This document shows positions 35,048 to 45,453 of a stretch of 64,000 bases of DNA, one piece after another. Numbering within the stretch: the stretch's first letter is position 1; every line of letters begins with the position of its first letter. Made by a program: the position numbers and the translations under genes. The notes beneath the pieces are model-generated. The model ran no database searches. It worked only from the letters and a program-made list of their open reading frames with translations, and was not told the DNA's origin. This stretch comes from an uncultured Jannaschia sp. (lineage in GTDB: Bacteria > Pseudomonadota > Alphaproteobacteria > Rhodobacterales > Rhodobacteraceae). The DNA lies in contig CANLTZ010000001.1 of NCBI GenBank assembly GCA_947494145.1, positions 496,001 to 560,000 of the forward strand, written 5' to 3'.

Positions 35048-36139
35048 TCAGTCGCGCGCCCAACGGGTCAGCATATCCGCCCCCAGACGCCGAGATCCCT
35101 GCAAGGTCAGCCGTGGCGCATCCGCCAGGGCGCCCAGGCCCATGGCGCCCAGGGCGGGCGTGCCCTCGGCCCCGATGGCGGCACCGGCTTGATAGCAGTC
35201 GAGCCGGTCCACCAGCCCCGCGGATAAAAGCGCAGCGGCCAGCGTGCCGCCCCCTTCGCAATAGACCCGCGTCAGCCCCAGATCGCCCAATACCTTCAGC
35301 GCAGCGGGCAAGTCGATCAGCCCGCTTGCATCCACGGGCACTTCGACAGCGCGCACGCCCCGCACCTCCAACGTGCGGCGCGTGGCGGCGGGCGCTTGTG
35401 GGCCGTGCAACATCCAGACGGGCCCGCCGGGGCTGCCATCGGTCAGCGCGCTGTGGCTGGGCAGGGCCAGGCGGCGCGACAGGACCAGGCGCACGGGCTG
35501 GGCCACATCGCCCATGCCGCGAACCGTCAGGCGCGGGTTGTCGGCCCGCGCGGTCCCGGCGCCCACCATTACGGCGTCGTGGCGCGCGCGCTCGGCATGG
35601 ACATGGGCGCGGGCGGCGTCGCCCGTGATCCACTGGCTTTCGCCCGAGGCCGTGGCGATCCGGCCATCGAGCGTCACGGCGAGTTTCAGCGTCACCATGG
35701 GGCGGCCCAGCAGGACGCGGCTTAGAAAGCCCAATTGTTGGGCATGGGCGGCGTCTTGGCGGACCCCCTCCACCACCTCGATCCCGGCGTCGCGCAGCGC
35801 CTCGATTCCCGCGCCATTCACCCGCGGGTCAGGGTCGCGCAGGGCGATGGCCACCCGCGCCACGCCCGCGCGGATCAGCGCGCCGGTGCAGGGCGGGGTG
35901 CCGCCCGTATGGGAACACGGCTCCAACGTGACATAAACGGTTGCCCCGCGCGCGGCCGCGCCCGCCTGGGCCAGCGCCTCGGTCTCGGCATGGGGGCGGC
36001 CGCCATCGGCGGTGCGACCCCGGCCCAGGACAATACCGTCCCTTTCGATGACGCAACCCACGCTTGGATTAGGCCAGGTGCGGCCCAGCCCCCGCGCCGC
36101 CAGCGTCAGCGCGTGGTCCATGAAGCGGGGGTCGATCAC
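35048..36139 (-). CDS. ribD: bifunctional diaminohydroxyphosphoribosylaminopyrimidine deaminase / 5-amino-6-(5-phosphoribosylamino)uracil reductase
   Basis: Second and third steps of riboflavin synthesis. 363 residues. The N-terminal deaminase has the zinc motif HAE at 50-52 and [11 protein letters not shown] (Cys75, Cys84); the C-terminal reductase starts near [11 protein letters not shown] and has [13 protein letters not shown]. The GTG start at 36139 overlaps the nrdR stop as GTGA, so the pair is coupled. nrdR–ribD adjacency is common in Proteobacteria. Confidence 0.96.
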   Translation of the reverse strand: MIDPRFMDHALTLAARGLGRTWPNPSVGCVIERDGIVLGRGRTADGGRPHAETEALAQAGAAARGATVYVTLEPCSHTGGTPPCTGALIRAGVARVAIALRDPDPRVNGAGIEALRDAGIEVVEGVRQDAAHAQQLGFLSRVLLGRPMVTLKLAVTLDGRIATASGESQWITGDAARAHVHAERARHDAVMVGAGTARADNPRLTVRGMGDVAQPVRLVLSRRLALPSHSALTDGSPGGPVWMLHGPQAPAATRRTLEVRGVRAVEVPVDASGLIDLPAALKVLGDLGLTRVYCEGGGTLAAALLSAGLVDRLDCYQAGAAIGAEGTPALGAMGLGALADAPRLTLQGSRRLGADMLTRWARD

Positions 36140-36600
36140 GTGTCTGTCGAGGGCGGACGCAATTCGTGGACGAAGTCTTCAAAGTCGTCGGCAGCCTGGA
36201 AGTTCTTGTAGACACTGGCGAAGCGCACATAGGCCACGGTGTCGATCCGGGCGAGGCTTTCCATCACGATCTCACCGATGGTGGTCGACTTGATATCGGT
36301 CTCGCCCATGCTTTCCAGCCGCCGCACGATGCCGGAAATCATCTGGTCGATGCGCTCGGGTTCAACGGGGCGCTTCTGCATCGAAATACGGATCGAACGT
36401 TCCAGCTTGTCGCGGTCGAATTCTTCGCGCTTGCCGGATGTCTTGATGACCACCAGGTCGCGCAATTGCACCCGTTCATAGGTGGTGAAGCGACCCCCGC
36501 AGGAGGGGCAGAAACGCCTGCGCCGGATGGCGACATGGTCTTCGGCGGGGCGCGAATCCTTCACCTGGGTGTCGACATTCCCGCAGAAGGGGCAACGCAT
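36136..36600 (-). CDS. nrdR: transcriptional repressor NrdR
   Basis: Zinc-ribbon/ATP-cone repressor of ribonucleotide reductase genes. 154 residues. The zinc ribbon has Cys3, Cys6, Cys31 and Cys34, and the ATP-cone starts at [16 protein letters not shown]. The length is typical. First gene of nrdR–ribD. The 265-bp upstream gap shared with the divergent SDR holds no recognisable NrdR box. Confidence 0.97.
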   Translation of the reverse strand: MRCPFCGNVDTQVKDSRPAEDHVAIRRRRFCPSCGGRFTTYERVQLRDLVVIKTSGKREEFDRDKLERSIRISMQKRPVEPERIDQMISGIVRRLESMGETDIKSTTIGEIVMESLARIDTVAYVRFASVYKNFQAADDFEDFVHELRPPSTDT

Positions 36601-36865
36601 GGGCGATCCTCCGTGTCCGGCAGCGACATGTTGTCGGTGCCTCCAGTGCTAGACACGGGGCGGAGTGTGCAGCGCTAATTCTGGGGTGGCAACCCTGCGG
36701 GGAAAAACGGGCTCGCCTTGTGTTGCCGAGATGTACGGCCTGGCGCAAGGGCACTTCTATCGGCCTTGCCGATACTTGCTTTCGGCCTCACCCCGCTTGG
36801 CCGATACCTTTGGGCAGGATAGCGAGTGCCCATGCCGCGATTGCGGATTTCAGGAGATCTGGGAC

Positions 36866-37555
36866 ATGACGAACAAGACACTCTTCATCACGGGCGCCTC
36901 TTCGGGCATCGGGGCGCAGACCGCCCGGGCTGCGGTGGCTGCCGGTTGGAATGTGGGCCTTTTCGCCCGCTCGGAAGCCAAAGTGGCCGACCTGGCGGCG
37001 GAGTTGGGCGACAAGGCCCTTGCCCTGCCCGGCGATGCCACGTCGCATCAAAGCCAGGTGGAGGCCGTGGCCAAGTTGGTGGACCGTTTCGGGGGGCTCG
37101 ATGCTGCCTTCGCCAATGCGGGCGTGGGCATCGACCAGCCGGGCACCGAGACGGGCAACCCCGAGGAATGGGATGCCTTGGTGGATATCAACATCAAGGG
37201 CGTGCTCTACACCGCCCATGCCACCATCCCCCATCTGAAAGAGCGGCAGGGCAACATCCTGGTCATGGGTTCGGTCGCGGGGCGAATGCATGTGCGCGGC
37301 TCGATCTATTCGGCGAGCAAGTGGTTCGTTCACGGCTTTGCGGGCAACCTGGCCGAAGAGATGAACGCCTGGGGCGGGAACTGCACCATCATCGCGCCGG
37401 GTCAGGTGGATACGCCCTTCTTCAGCAAGGGTGCCCCCGGCAAGTTGCAGGCCGAGGATATCGCCGAGGCGGTGATGTATACGCTGGACACACCCGGCCG
37501 CGTGTCGGTGCGGGAGGTCTATATGGTGCCGACCAATGGGAGCAGGGGGCACTAG
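36866..37555 (+). CDS. short-chain dehydrogenase/reductase (YdfG-like)
   Basis: 229-residue classical SDR. The cofactor motif TGASSGIG lies at 10-17, followed by NAGVG, and the catalytic Ser and Tyr-Lys appear in MGSVAGRM and YSASKWFVHG. The C-terminal REVYMVPTNGSRG block resembles NADP-dependent YdfG-type enzymes acting on serine or small hydroxy acids. Substrate not determined. AGGAG ribosome site; the frame is open further upstream, but the fold begins at 36866. Confidence 0.9.
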   Translation: MTNKTLFITGASSGIGAQTARAAVAAGWNVGLFARSEAKVADLAAELGDKALALPGDATSHQSQVEAVAKLVDRFGGLDAAFANAGVGIDQPGTETGNPEEWDALVDINIKGVLYTAHATIPHLKERQGNILVMGSVAGRMHVRGSIYSASKWFVHGFAGNLAEEMNAWGGNCTIIAPGQVDTPFFSKGAPGKLQAEDIAEAVMYTLDTPGRVSVREVYMVPTNGSRGH

Positions 37556-37606
37556 GGACGCCTACTCTGATATGGCTCTGTTTTCCCCCGCATAGTTCTT
37601 AGCCTT

Positions 37607-38017
37607 CTAAGCCATGAACATCGCGGCAACCTGTCGTGTATGGGGTCGGTCGCGGTGTTCGAACAGGTAAATGCCCTGCCACGTCCCCAATTGCATCTGC
37701 CCGTCCACAACGGGGATTTGCAGCGACGTGGGCAGCAGCGCCGCCTTGATGTGCCCCGGCATATCGTCGGGCCCTTCATAGGTATGCGTCAGATAAGCCA
37801 TGGAGGCATCGGTGGTTGGCGGCACCAGCCGGGCGAAGAAGGCCCGCAGGTCGGTCTGCACTTCCGGATCGGCGTTTTCCTGGATGAGGATCGAGCAGGA
37901 GGTGTGGCGCACGAACAGCGTCAGCAGCCCCGTATCACGCGGCAGCCATCCGGCCACCGCGCCCGTGAACTCCGTCAGGCCAGGACCGTCTGTGTCAATG
38001 GGGAAGGTGGTGTGCAT
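37607..38017 (-). CDS. YjbQ/UPF0047 family protein
   Basis: 136-residue compact beta protein of the secondary thiamine-phosphate synthase/YjbQ family. It shows FVRHTSCSILIQENADPEVQ, HTYEGPDDMPGHIKAALL and GTWQGIYLFEHRD, the full set of family motifs. Members show weak thiamine-phosphate synthase activity, but the physiological role is unclear. It follows the DCC gene by 4 bp and is probably co-transcribed. Confidence 0.94.
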   Translation of the reverse strand: MHTTFPIDTDGPGLTEFTGAVAGWLPRDTGLLTLFVRHTSCSILIQENADPEVQTDLRAFFARLVPPTTDASMAYLTHTYEGPDDMPGHIKAALLPTSLQIPVVDGQMQLGTWQGIYLFEHRDRPHTRQVAAMFMA

Positions 38018-38021
38018 GGGC

Positions 38022-38486
38022 TCAGGTCGCGCCCGCCCCGGGCAGGTCCAGAAAGCGCGCCTTTACCTTAGGCGTTGGCATCATGCAGTGATCGTAGCGC
38101 CCGAACAGCCGGTAGCGGTTATGGGCAATGCGGAAATAGGCCCAGCTTTTCAGGGGCTCGGGCACAAAGCGCGCCAGGCTCAATCCTCGCCACGGCCAGT
38201 GCAGCGTGGACATGGCGGCGGCGAACGCATCCAGGCGCTGATGGATCTGGCCGTCGACGATGATGATGTTGGTCTCGAAATCCTCGGTGGGCAGGCCCAG
38301 ATCCCGGTAGATGGCCGTGCCCAGATCGGATTGGGCAATGACGAAAGCGAAGCGCCCGGCGTCCCGGGCCAGCATGAACCGAAAGAAGCCGGAACAAAGC
38401 GCACAGACGCCGTCGAAGACGATCGCGTCGCGGCCCTTCAGGGCGGTGCGGACAGGGGTGGAAAGGGTCGTGATGGGCTGGGCCAT
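38022..38486 (-). CDS. DCC-family thiol-disulfide oxidoreductase-like protein (DUF393)
   Basis: 154 residues. The family hallmark is the N-terminal FDGVCALC (Cys28 and Cys31, DxxCxxC), followed by a thioredoxin-like core and RLFGRYDHCMMP near the end. Proposed disulfide oxidoreductase function comes from the motif only. The Met at 38486 starts the conserved part. Confidence 0.9.
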   Translation of the reverse strand: MAQPITTLSTPVRTALKGRDAIVFDGVCALCSGFFRFMLARDAGRFAFVIAQSDLGTAIYRDLGLPTEDFETNIIIVDGQIHQRLDAFAAAMSTLHWPWRGLSLARFVPEPLKSWAYFRIAHNRYRLFGRYDHCMMPTPKVKARFLDLPGAGAT

Positions 38487-38581
38487 GGCATAGACATAAA
38501 CGGATAAATGGTGCGGACAATGCGGCCCTGACGCGAAGCGCTGCGGGGCAAAGATGACATGCCCTCGAAAGCCAGTCATGC

Positions 38582-39082
38582 TTAGGGCATCAGGTGCCGT
38601 TCGCGGTACAAGATCTCTGTCGATGCACCGACAAGACGCCACAGAAAGGGGCGCATACGGGTCGTCACGCGAGACCCCATCCGTTCATAGAGTATCTGCG
38701 CCGCAGCCTCATTTGGATCGGTGGAGGTATAAAGCCGAAGGCTCGACTGACCTTCGCTGCGCGCCGTGTCGATTGCGTGGTTCAGGAGTCGCCTGCCAAC
38801 ACCCCGGCCCCGGGCTTCGGGCGCCGTGCAGAACCAACCAAGCCACAGAACGCCGTCACCGGTTTCGTAAAGGCCAACTGTCCCCAAGACCCGATCGGCC
38901 TCATCCACGGCCACCCAGAAGCGCGGGACGCGGATGCCGCCCAGACGCAAGAGCGGCTCCAACCGGGTGGCGAAAAGGCGCATCGAAAGCCGCTCCGTCA
39001 AGCTCTGCGACGGGAAGATGCGGGCAAGAAGGGCGATGACAGCCCGTCGGTCGGATGGGCGAAAGGGGCGTATATGTTCCAT
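38582..39082 (-). CDS. GNAT family N-acetyltransferase
   Basis: About 166 residues. The acetyl-CoA-binding motif reads LGWFCTAPEARGRGVGRRLLNHAI, with preceding strands VAVDEADRVLGTVGLYE and a later LYTSTDPNEAAAQILYERMG. This is a full GNAT fold with an acceptor pocket of unknown specificity. The start is uncertain (ATG 39082 or TTG 39094); neither has a good ribosome site. Confidence 0.88.
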   Translation of the reverse strand: MEHIRPFRPSDRRAVIALLARIFPSQSLTERLSMRLFATRLEPLLRLGGIRVPRFWVAVDEADRVLGTVGLYETGDGVLWLGWFCTAPEARGRGVGRRLLNHAIDTARSEGQSSLRLYTSTDPNEAAAQILYERMGSRVTTRMRPFLWRLVGASTEILYRERHLMP

Positions 39083-39173
39083 ATGGCGGCTCAAATTTGA
39101 ACAAAACGGTTCAGTTCAAAAATATCGCAACCAAAGCGCACTCGTCAAGACGCGCAGGACGGCGGTGAATTTG

Positions 39174-39752
39174 TCAGGCGGCGACGCTGCCGCGCGGCCC
39201 CAGGCCGGTGGCACGCCAGCCGCCGTTTGCTTCACGCTGGCGCAATGCGGCATAGCCGATGCCGACCCCTTCCAAGGGCAGGCCAAGGCCCTTGGCAATC
39301 TGGCGGTGCAATTTCGTTCCAGGGGGAAGGGTAGACACGTTGAGCGCGAAGATCGTCTTGATCTCCTCAATGGTGAGCCCGGGCCAAAGCCGCATCAGCG
39401 CCTTGGGCCCTTCCAGCCGCGGCACGTTATACTCCGCGGTGGGGTTCTCCATGAAATAGGAAGGTCGCGAATTGAACGCCATCACCTGCGCGCCGTCATC
39501 ATAAACATCGACCGAGATCGCCGCGTCATCGCGGTTAAGCACCGACACAACGCGCCGCCCATCCTGGGCCAACGCCTTGCCGTAGGTGTCGATCATCTCT
39601 TGCTCTTGTTGCTCCAACCCTTGGGAGGTCAGGCAAGTCCAGCCACCCTGGGTCGTGCCGACAAGGATGTTGTCGGGCAACTGGGCCAATAGCACAGCCA
39701 GGTCGCTGGCGCTGATATCAGAGACGGAGATGTTAACGTAGGACACTGTCAT
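39174..39752 (-). CDS. conserved protein of unknown function downstream of rpoD
   Basis: 192 residues. Only 7 bp separate it from the rpoD stop, so it is in the dnaG–rpoD transcription direction and may be co-transcribed. Regular secondary structure can be seen (VSYVNISVSDISASDLAVLL, VVSVLNRDDAAISVDVYDDG, EEIKTIFALNVSTLPPG), with no signal peptide, membrane segment or catalytic motif. I do not recognise the family. Confidence 0.7.
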   Translation of the reverse strand: MTVSYVNISVSDISASDLAVLLAQLPDNILVGTTQGGWTCLTSQGLEQQEQEMIDTYGKALAQDGRRVVSVLNRDDAAISVDVYDDGAQVMAFNSRPSYFMENPTAEYNVPRLEGPKALMRLWPGLTIEEIKTIFALNVSTLPPGTKLHRQIAKGLGLPLEGVGIGYAALRQREANGGWRATGLGPRGSVAA

Positions 39753-39759
39753 GGAACGC

Positions 39760-41748
<1,989 letters not shown>

Positions 41749-41830
41749 AATTGCGCTCCGTTCCCGGGGAGAGGGTCTGCGGCTTCAATGACGAATCACT
41801 AGCGCGAATCACGCGCCTCCGCATCCCGAA

Positions 41831-43774
41831 TCACTTCCGCCGCGTCTTCTCCCAGACTTTCGTGTCCAAAAGGCCCTGCAGATAGTCCGACATTCCCGCA
41901 GAATCCTCGCTCATCGATGTGTCATCGCGGGGCGCACGCAGCGCCTCGTGACGGCGGCGGGTGGCTTGGGCCAGCCGCCAAGTCAGGGCCTCATCAGCCC
42001 CGTCATTAAAGTCTTGCACGGCCTCGCGGGCCTCCCGGTCGGCGCCCCAGCGGGCGGCCAGCTTGGTCAATGCGTCCCGCACGCAAAGCCGGGCTTGGTC
42101 GAGGTCGGCGCGGGCGACAGGCGATATGCGCACATGGCTCTGACTTAACACGCTTTCAAGGCCATCAGACCCGAGTTTGTCACCTAGCGTGGCACGCAAG
42201 CTTTGCGAATCCGTTAGCGGGTCGGCAGCCGATAGGGCCGCGGCCAGGCGGCGATGGTCGGGGCTGGACCAATGGTCACCTTCCAGCGCGTCGGCGAAAT
42301 CCTCCAACAAGGCGGGGTGCAGGACCAGCCCGGCCAGGGCCACCTGTTCCAGCATCAAGTCGGGTCGCGCGCCGCTTGCCAGGGCCGAGGCCTTGGCCGT
42401 GGTCGATGGCGGGGCAGGCGGCGGCGTCCACTTCCCGCCAGGCCGATAGGGCCGGGGAGAGAAGGCGCGGCCAGCCACGGGCGCACCGGGCGCGGCCAGG
42501 CCAAACAAATCTGCGCGCAGCCGGGCAATCTCGTCGCCATAATGGCGGCGCAGCATGGGGTCGGCGATGCGCTTGAGCATATTGCGCAGGTCGCGGTCCA
42601 GCATGGCGCGGCGTTCAGGGCTGTCGAAAGCGCGGCCTTCGATTTCGCGTTGCCACAGCAAGGACAGCATGGGCTTCGCGTCGTCCAACACGGCCTGCAT
42701 GGCGCTGCGGCCTTCCTCGCGGATCAGGTCATCTGGGTCGCGGCCTTCGGGCAGGATGGCAAAGCGCAGCGATTGCCCCGCCTGGATCAGCGGCAACGCC
42801 AGGTCGGCCACCCGCAGCCCCGCCCGCTGGCCCGCCGCATCGCCATCCAGCGCGATCAGCGGCTCGGGCGTGACGCGCCACAAAAGCTGCAACTGCCGCT
42901 CCGTCACCGCGGTGCCCAGGGGCGCCACCGCCGCCTCGAACCCCGCCTGTGCCAGGGCGATGACGTCCATATAGCCTTCGGCCACCACCAGCGGCTGACC
43001 CTTGCCCGCCGCCGCCCGCGCAGGCCCCAGATTGTAGAGATTTGCGCCCTTGTCGAAGAGCTCGGTTTCGGGTGAATTGAGGTATTTCGCCTTCGCATTT
43101 GGGTTCATCGCCCGCCCGCCGAAGGCGATGGCTCGTCCGCGCGCATCGCGGATGGGAAAGATGATCCGGTGGATGAAACGGTCGCGGCGGCGCCCGTCCT
43201 CTTCCGCCACGCCAAGCCCCGCGCCATCGATCAGGTCCCAAGCGATGCCCTTCGCACCCAGGGCTTGGATCAACCCATCGGCGCTGGGCGCGTAGCCGAT
43301 CTCGAACCGGTCGAGGGTCTGGGCGCTCAGGCCCCGGCGCTCCAGATAGGCGCGCGCCTCAGCGGCGGCGCCGGTGGACAATTGCAGCCGAAACCACTTG
43401 CTGGCCTGTTCCACGACCTCAGCCAATTGCGTGCGGCGATCGGCCTTCTCGGCCGCTTTCGGGTCGCGGGCGGGCATCTGCATCCCGGCCTCGGCGGCCA
43501 GGATCTCGACCGCTTCCATGAAGCCCACATTCTCGGATTCCTGCACGAAGCCGAACAAGTTGCCCTTCGCCTGGCAGCCGAAGCAGTAATAAAAGCCCTT
43601 GCGGTCATCCACGTGGAAGCTGGCCGACTTTTCCTGATGGAACGGGCAGGGTGCCCACCAATCGCCCTTGGCTTGATTGGTCTTCTTCATGTCCCATATG
43701 ACCTTGCGCCCCACCACAGCCGATAGGCTGAGGCGGTTGCGAAGGTCATCGAGAAAGCTGTCGGGCAGACGCAT
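41831..43774 (-). CDS. dnaG: DNA primase
   Basis: Makes RNA primers at the replication fork. 647 residues. The N-terminal CHC2 zinc finger uses Cys43, His46, Cys64 and Cys67. The TOPRIM catalytic core includes VVAEGYMDVIALAQ and LIALDGDAAGQRAG, and a C-terminal DnaB-interacting helical domain follows. Upstream of rpoD on the same strand. Confidence 0.98.
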   Translation of the reverse strand: MRLPDSFLDDLRNRLSLSAVVGRKVIWDMKKTNQAKGDWWAPCPFHQEKSASFHVDDRKGFYYCFGCQAKGNLFGFVQESENVGFMEAVEILAAEAGMQMPARDPKAAEKADRRTQLAEVVEQASKWFRLQLSTGAAAEARAYLERRGLSAQTLDRFEIGYAPSADGLIQALGAKGIAWDLIDGAGLGVAEEDGRRRDRFIHRIIFPIRDARGRAIAFGGRAMNPNAKAKYLNSPETELFDKGANLYNLGPARAAAGKGQPLVVAEGYMDVIALAQAGFEAAVAPLGTAVTERQLQLLWRVTPEPLIALDGDAAGQRAGLRVADLALPLIQAGQSLRFAILPEGRDPDDLIREEGRSAMQAVLDDAKPMLSLLWQREIEGRAFDSPERRAMLDRDLRNMLKRIADPMLRRHYGDEIARLRADLFGLAAPGAPVAGRAFSPRPYRPGGKWTPPPAPPSTTAKASALASGARPDLMLEQVALAGLVLHPALLEDFADALEGDHWSSPDHRRLAAALSAADPLTDSQSLRATLGDKLGSDGLESVLSQSHVRISPVARADLDQARLCVRDALTKLAARWGADREAREAVQDFNDGADEALTWRLAQATRRRHEALRAPRDDTSMSEDSAGMSDYLQGLLDTKVWEKTRRK

Positions 43775-43861
43775 TGTTCAGATATCGGGTCGGCGAGGGG
43801 CAGAGTCCAGCATTGCGATGCCACAGACCGCCGCGTTGTTTTGCCCGTCACTCAAATGTGC

Positions 43862-43892
43862 GCCTGCCGGGCCATTGATCGGCCCGGCAGGC
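43862..43892 (-). terminator. hairpin after the Tad-like operon
   Basis: Perfect 12-bp arms GCCTGCCGGGCC / GGCCCGGCAGGC around a 7-base loop, 30 bp past the end of the last TadE-like gene. No U-run follows, so it could be an intrinsic terminator of reduced strength or a processing site before dnaG. Confidence 0.65.
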
Positions 43893-43921
43893 AAAGGTGT
43901 CAGCTGAACGCCGCGATGCGA

Positions 43922-44839
43922 TCAATCGTCGTCGTCGTCGTCGTCGTCGTCGTCATCGCCGCCGCTGGTCGTGCCATCGTCGAATCCTGTGTCGATAACG
44001 TCAGGCGCAGCGGCTTGAGTGGTTAGCGGGCCCTCGTACGTCCCGCAGCCCACGGCTGAAATGATGCCTTCCGGGCTTGTCTCCACGACGCATTCATTCC
44101 CAAAGGCCGTCGGTTGCGTCAGATCTGGGGCAGGCTCAACCACCATTGGCAGGCGCGCATAGCGCTGGCGCGTCGGCGAGAATGTAGAGATGATCCTTGG
44201 GCTGATCCCAACGCGGAAGGCGGGAATATCCAGCGTGAATGTCTCCACAAGGGTGACCCGCTCATTGAGCTGCATGCGCGGAATCTTCGCTTCAATTGCC
44301 TGAAGTCGGGCGGGCGTCATCACGGGCTGATTGTCTGTCGCCCAAGTCTGATTCCCGTTTCCTTCGTCGGCAATCTCCAGACCGTCATCGGTCCGCACGA
44401 TTTCCGTGACGCGTATCCAGCTGCGGCCTTCCGTAAGGGTCATCGTCTCGAAGACTTGCTCAAGACCTTCTACGTAGCCCGGGCCAAACGCCGACAATTG
44501 CCGCGATAGCACGTCGGCGATCGCGTAAGACGCCTTGGTGATCAGCGTTTCCTTTCGGTAACTTTCGAAATACTGATAGCCGGCCACAAACAAGAAAATC
44601 AGCGCGGGCAGCATGATAGCTGCTTCAATGCTGACGGCGGCGCGCTCTTCCTTGACGAAGCGCCGACGGCTGCATCCCAGCCGCGCCCCGACGCTGTCGA
44701 CCGCTTTGCTCAAAGCGTTTTGCGAAAAACCTGACACACAGCTTGTCGCGAAATGCCGCGCAACGCCCACATGATGCGAGCACGTCGCGTTTAGATGCTG
44801 TCTCAGGTTAAACGAGAAACGCTTCAGGGGGCTAATCAT
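43922..44839 (-). CDS. TadE/TadG-like pilus assembly protein with repeat insertion
   Basis: 305 residues if started at ATG 44839, which has AGGAG seven bases upstream. The family core begins ERAAVSIEAAIMLPALIFLF at about residue 55, as in TadE-like pseudopilins with a conserved Glu and membrane helix, followed by a Trp/Thr-rich periplasmic part. Residues about 6-42 are encoded by a 112-bp palindromic repeat element (44713-44824) in frame, so the gene's N-terminus appears lengthened by it. The tail encodes 11 consecutive Asp, nine of them from a (GAC)9 run. Third gene of the tadG–tadE–tadE operon. An ATG at 44860 overlapping the previous stop is an alternative start. Confidence 0.8.
   Translation of the reverse strand: MISPLKRFSFNLRQHLNATCSHHVGVARHFATSCVSGFSQNALSKAVDSVGARLGCSRRRFVKEERAAVSIEAAIMLPALIFLFVAGYQYFESYRKETLITKASYAIADVLSRQLSAFGPGYVEGLEQVFETMTLTEGRSWIRVTEIVRTDDGLEIADEGNGNQTWATDNQPVMTPARLQAIEAKIPRMQLNERVTLVETFTLDIPAFRVGISPRIISTFSPTRQRYARLPMVVEPAPDLTQPTAFGNECVVETSPEGIISAVGCGTYEGPLTTQAAAPDVIDTGFDDGTTSGGDDDDDDDDDDD
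44713..44824. repeat. 112-bp palindromic element inside the TadE-like gene
   Basis: Left arm AAGCGTTTTGCGAAAAACCT plus GA and right arm TCAGGTTAAACGAGAAACGC plus TT have the same layout and partly the same sequence as the 12304-12412 element, with a 68-bp imperfectly palindromic interior. It keeps the reading frame open. Confidence 0.7.
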
Positions 44840-44856
44840 GGTGGAACTCCTGAAAC

Positions 44857-45453
44857 TCATTCGACCATGAAGATGGTCGAGGAAACCATACGAATGTTCC
44901 CGTCCTCATCGGAGGCCAAATCGGCGCCAATGGCGGAAATCGGAATAACCGGTTGGACCAGGAAGCAGGCGCGCATCAGCAACAGCTTGTTGTCGCGGTT
45001 GTCTTCGAAATTGGGCGGATCCACGTCGCCAGCGCATGGCGTATTTCCGCGCGGCACATCCCAGGTCGTCATGTCGATTTCGCGCAGATCAACCAGCAAG
45101 TTGGTGTTGCAATTCGACATGATCCGAACGTGTTCGCAGATTTCTGCCCGCACGAAGCCCGGGGTGATCAAAGTGCCCTGGGACGTTGCGGTCCGGATTT
45201 CCCGCGCCGCAATGTCCGTCGCTCGTTCCAGCATGACGTTGCGCACCGAAAAGAGCGAAGCCTCGAAAGAGGCCAGGAAGACCCCCATGAAGATCGGCAG
45301 CATTATCACGAACTCGACCGTTGCAGCGCCGTTTTCGCGTGTTTGACGCGATGTGCGGAAGGCTTGGTCGATGGGCCGCATGATGGCCCCGGAAAGTTTG
45401 GTCCAAGCCTGGCCCAAAGGGGCCAGGTGGGGGCGCTTGAGTGCTTTCTTCAT
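44857..45453 (-). CDS. TadE-like pseudopilin
   Basis: 198 residues. The characteristic segment NGAATVEFVIMLPIFMGVFLASFE at about 41-64 contains the conserved Glu and membrane helix of TadE-family minor pilins, followed by Cys-containing periplasmic sequence. Its ATG overlaps the TadG-like stop (ATGA), showing tight coupling. The family is needed for Flp/Tad pilus assembly, but no tadABC, cpaB or pilin genes are in this window. Confidence 0.87.
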   Translation of the reverse strand: MKKALKRPHLAPLGQAWTKLSGAIMRPIDQAFRTSRQTRENGAATVEFVIMLPIFMGVFLASFEASLFSVRNVMLERATDIAAREIRTATSQGTLITPGFVRAEICEHVRIMSNCNTNLLVDLREIDMTTWDVPRGNTPCAGDVDPPNFEDNRDNKLLLMRACFLVQPVIPISAIGADLASDEDGNIRMVSSTIFMVE

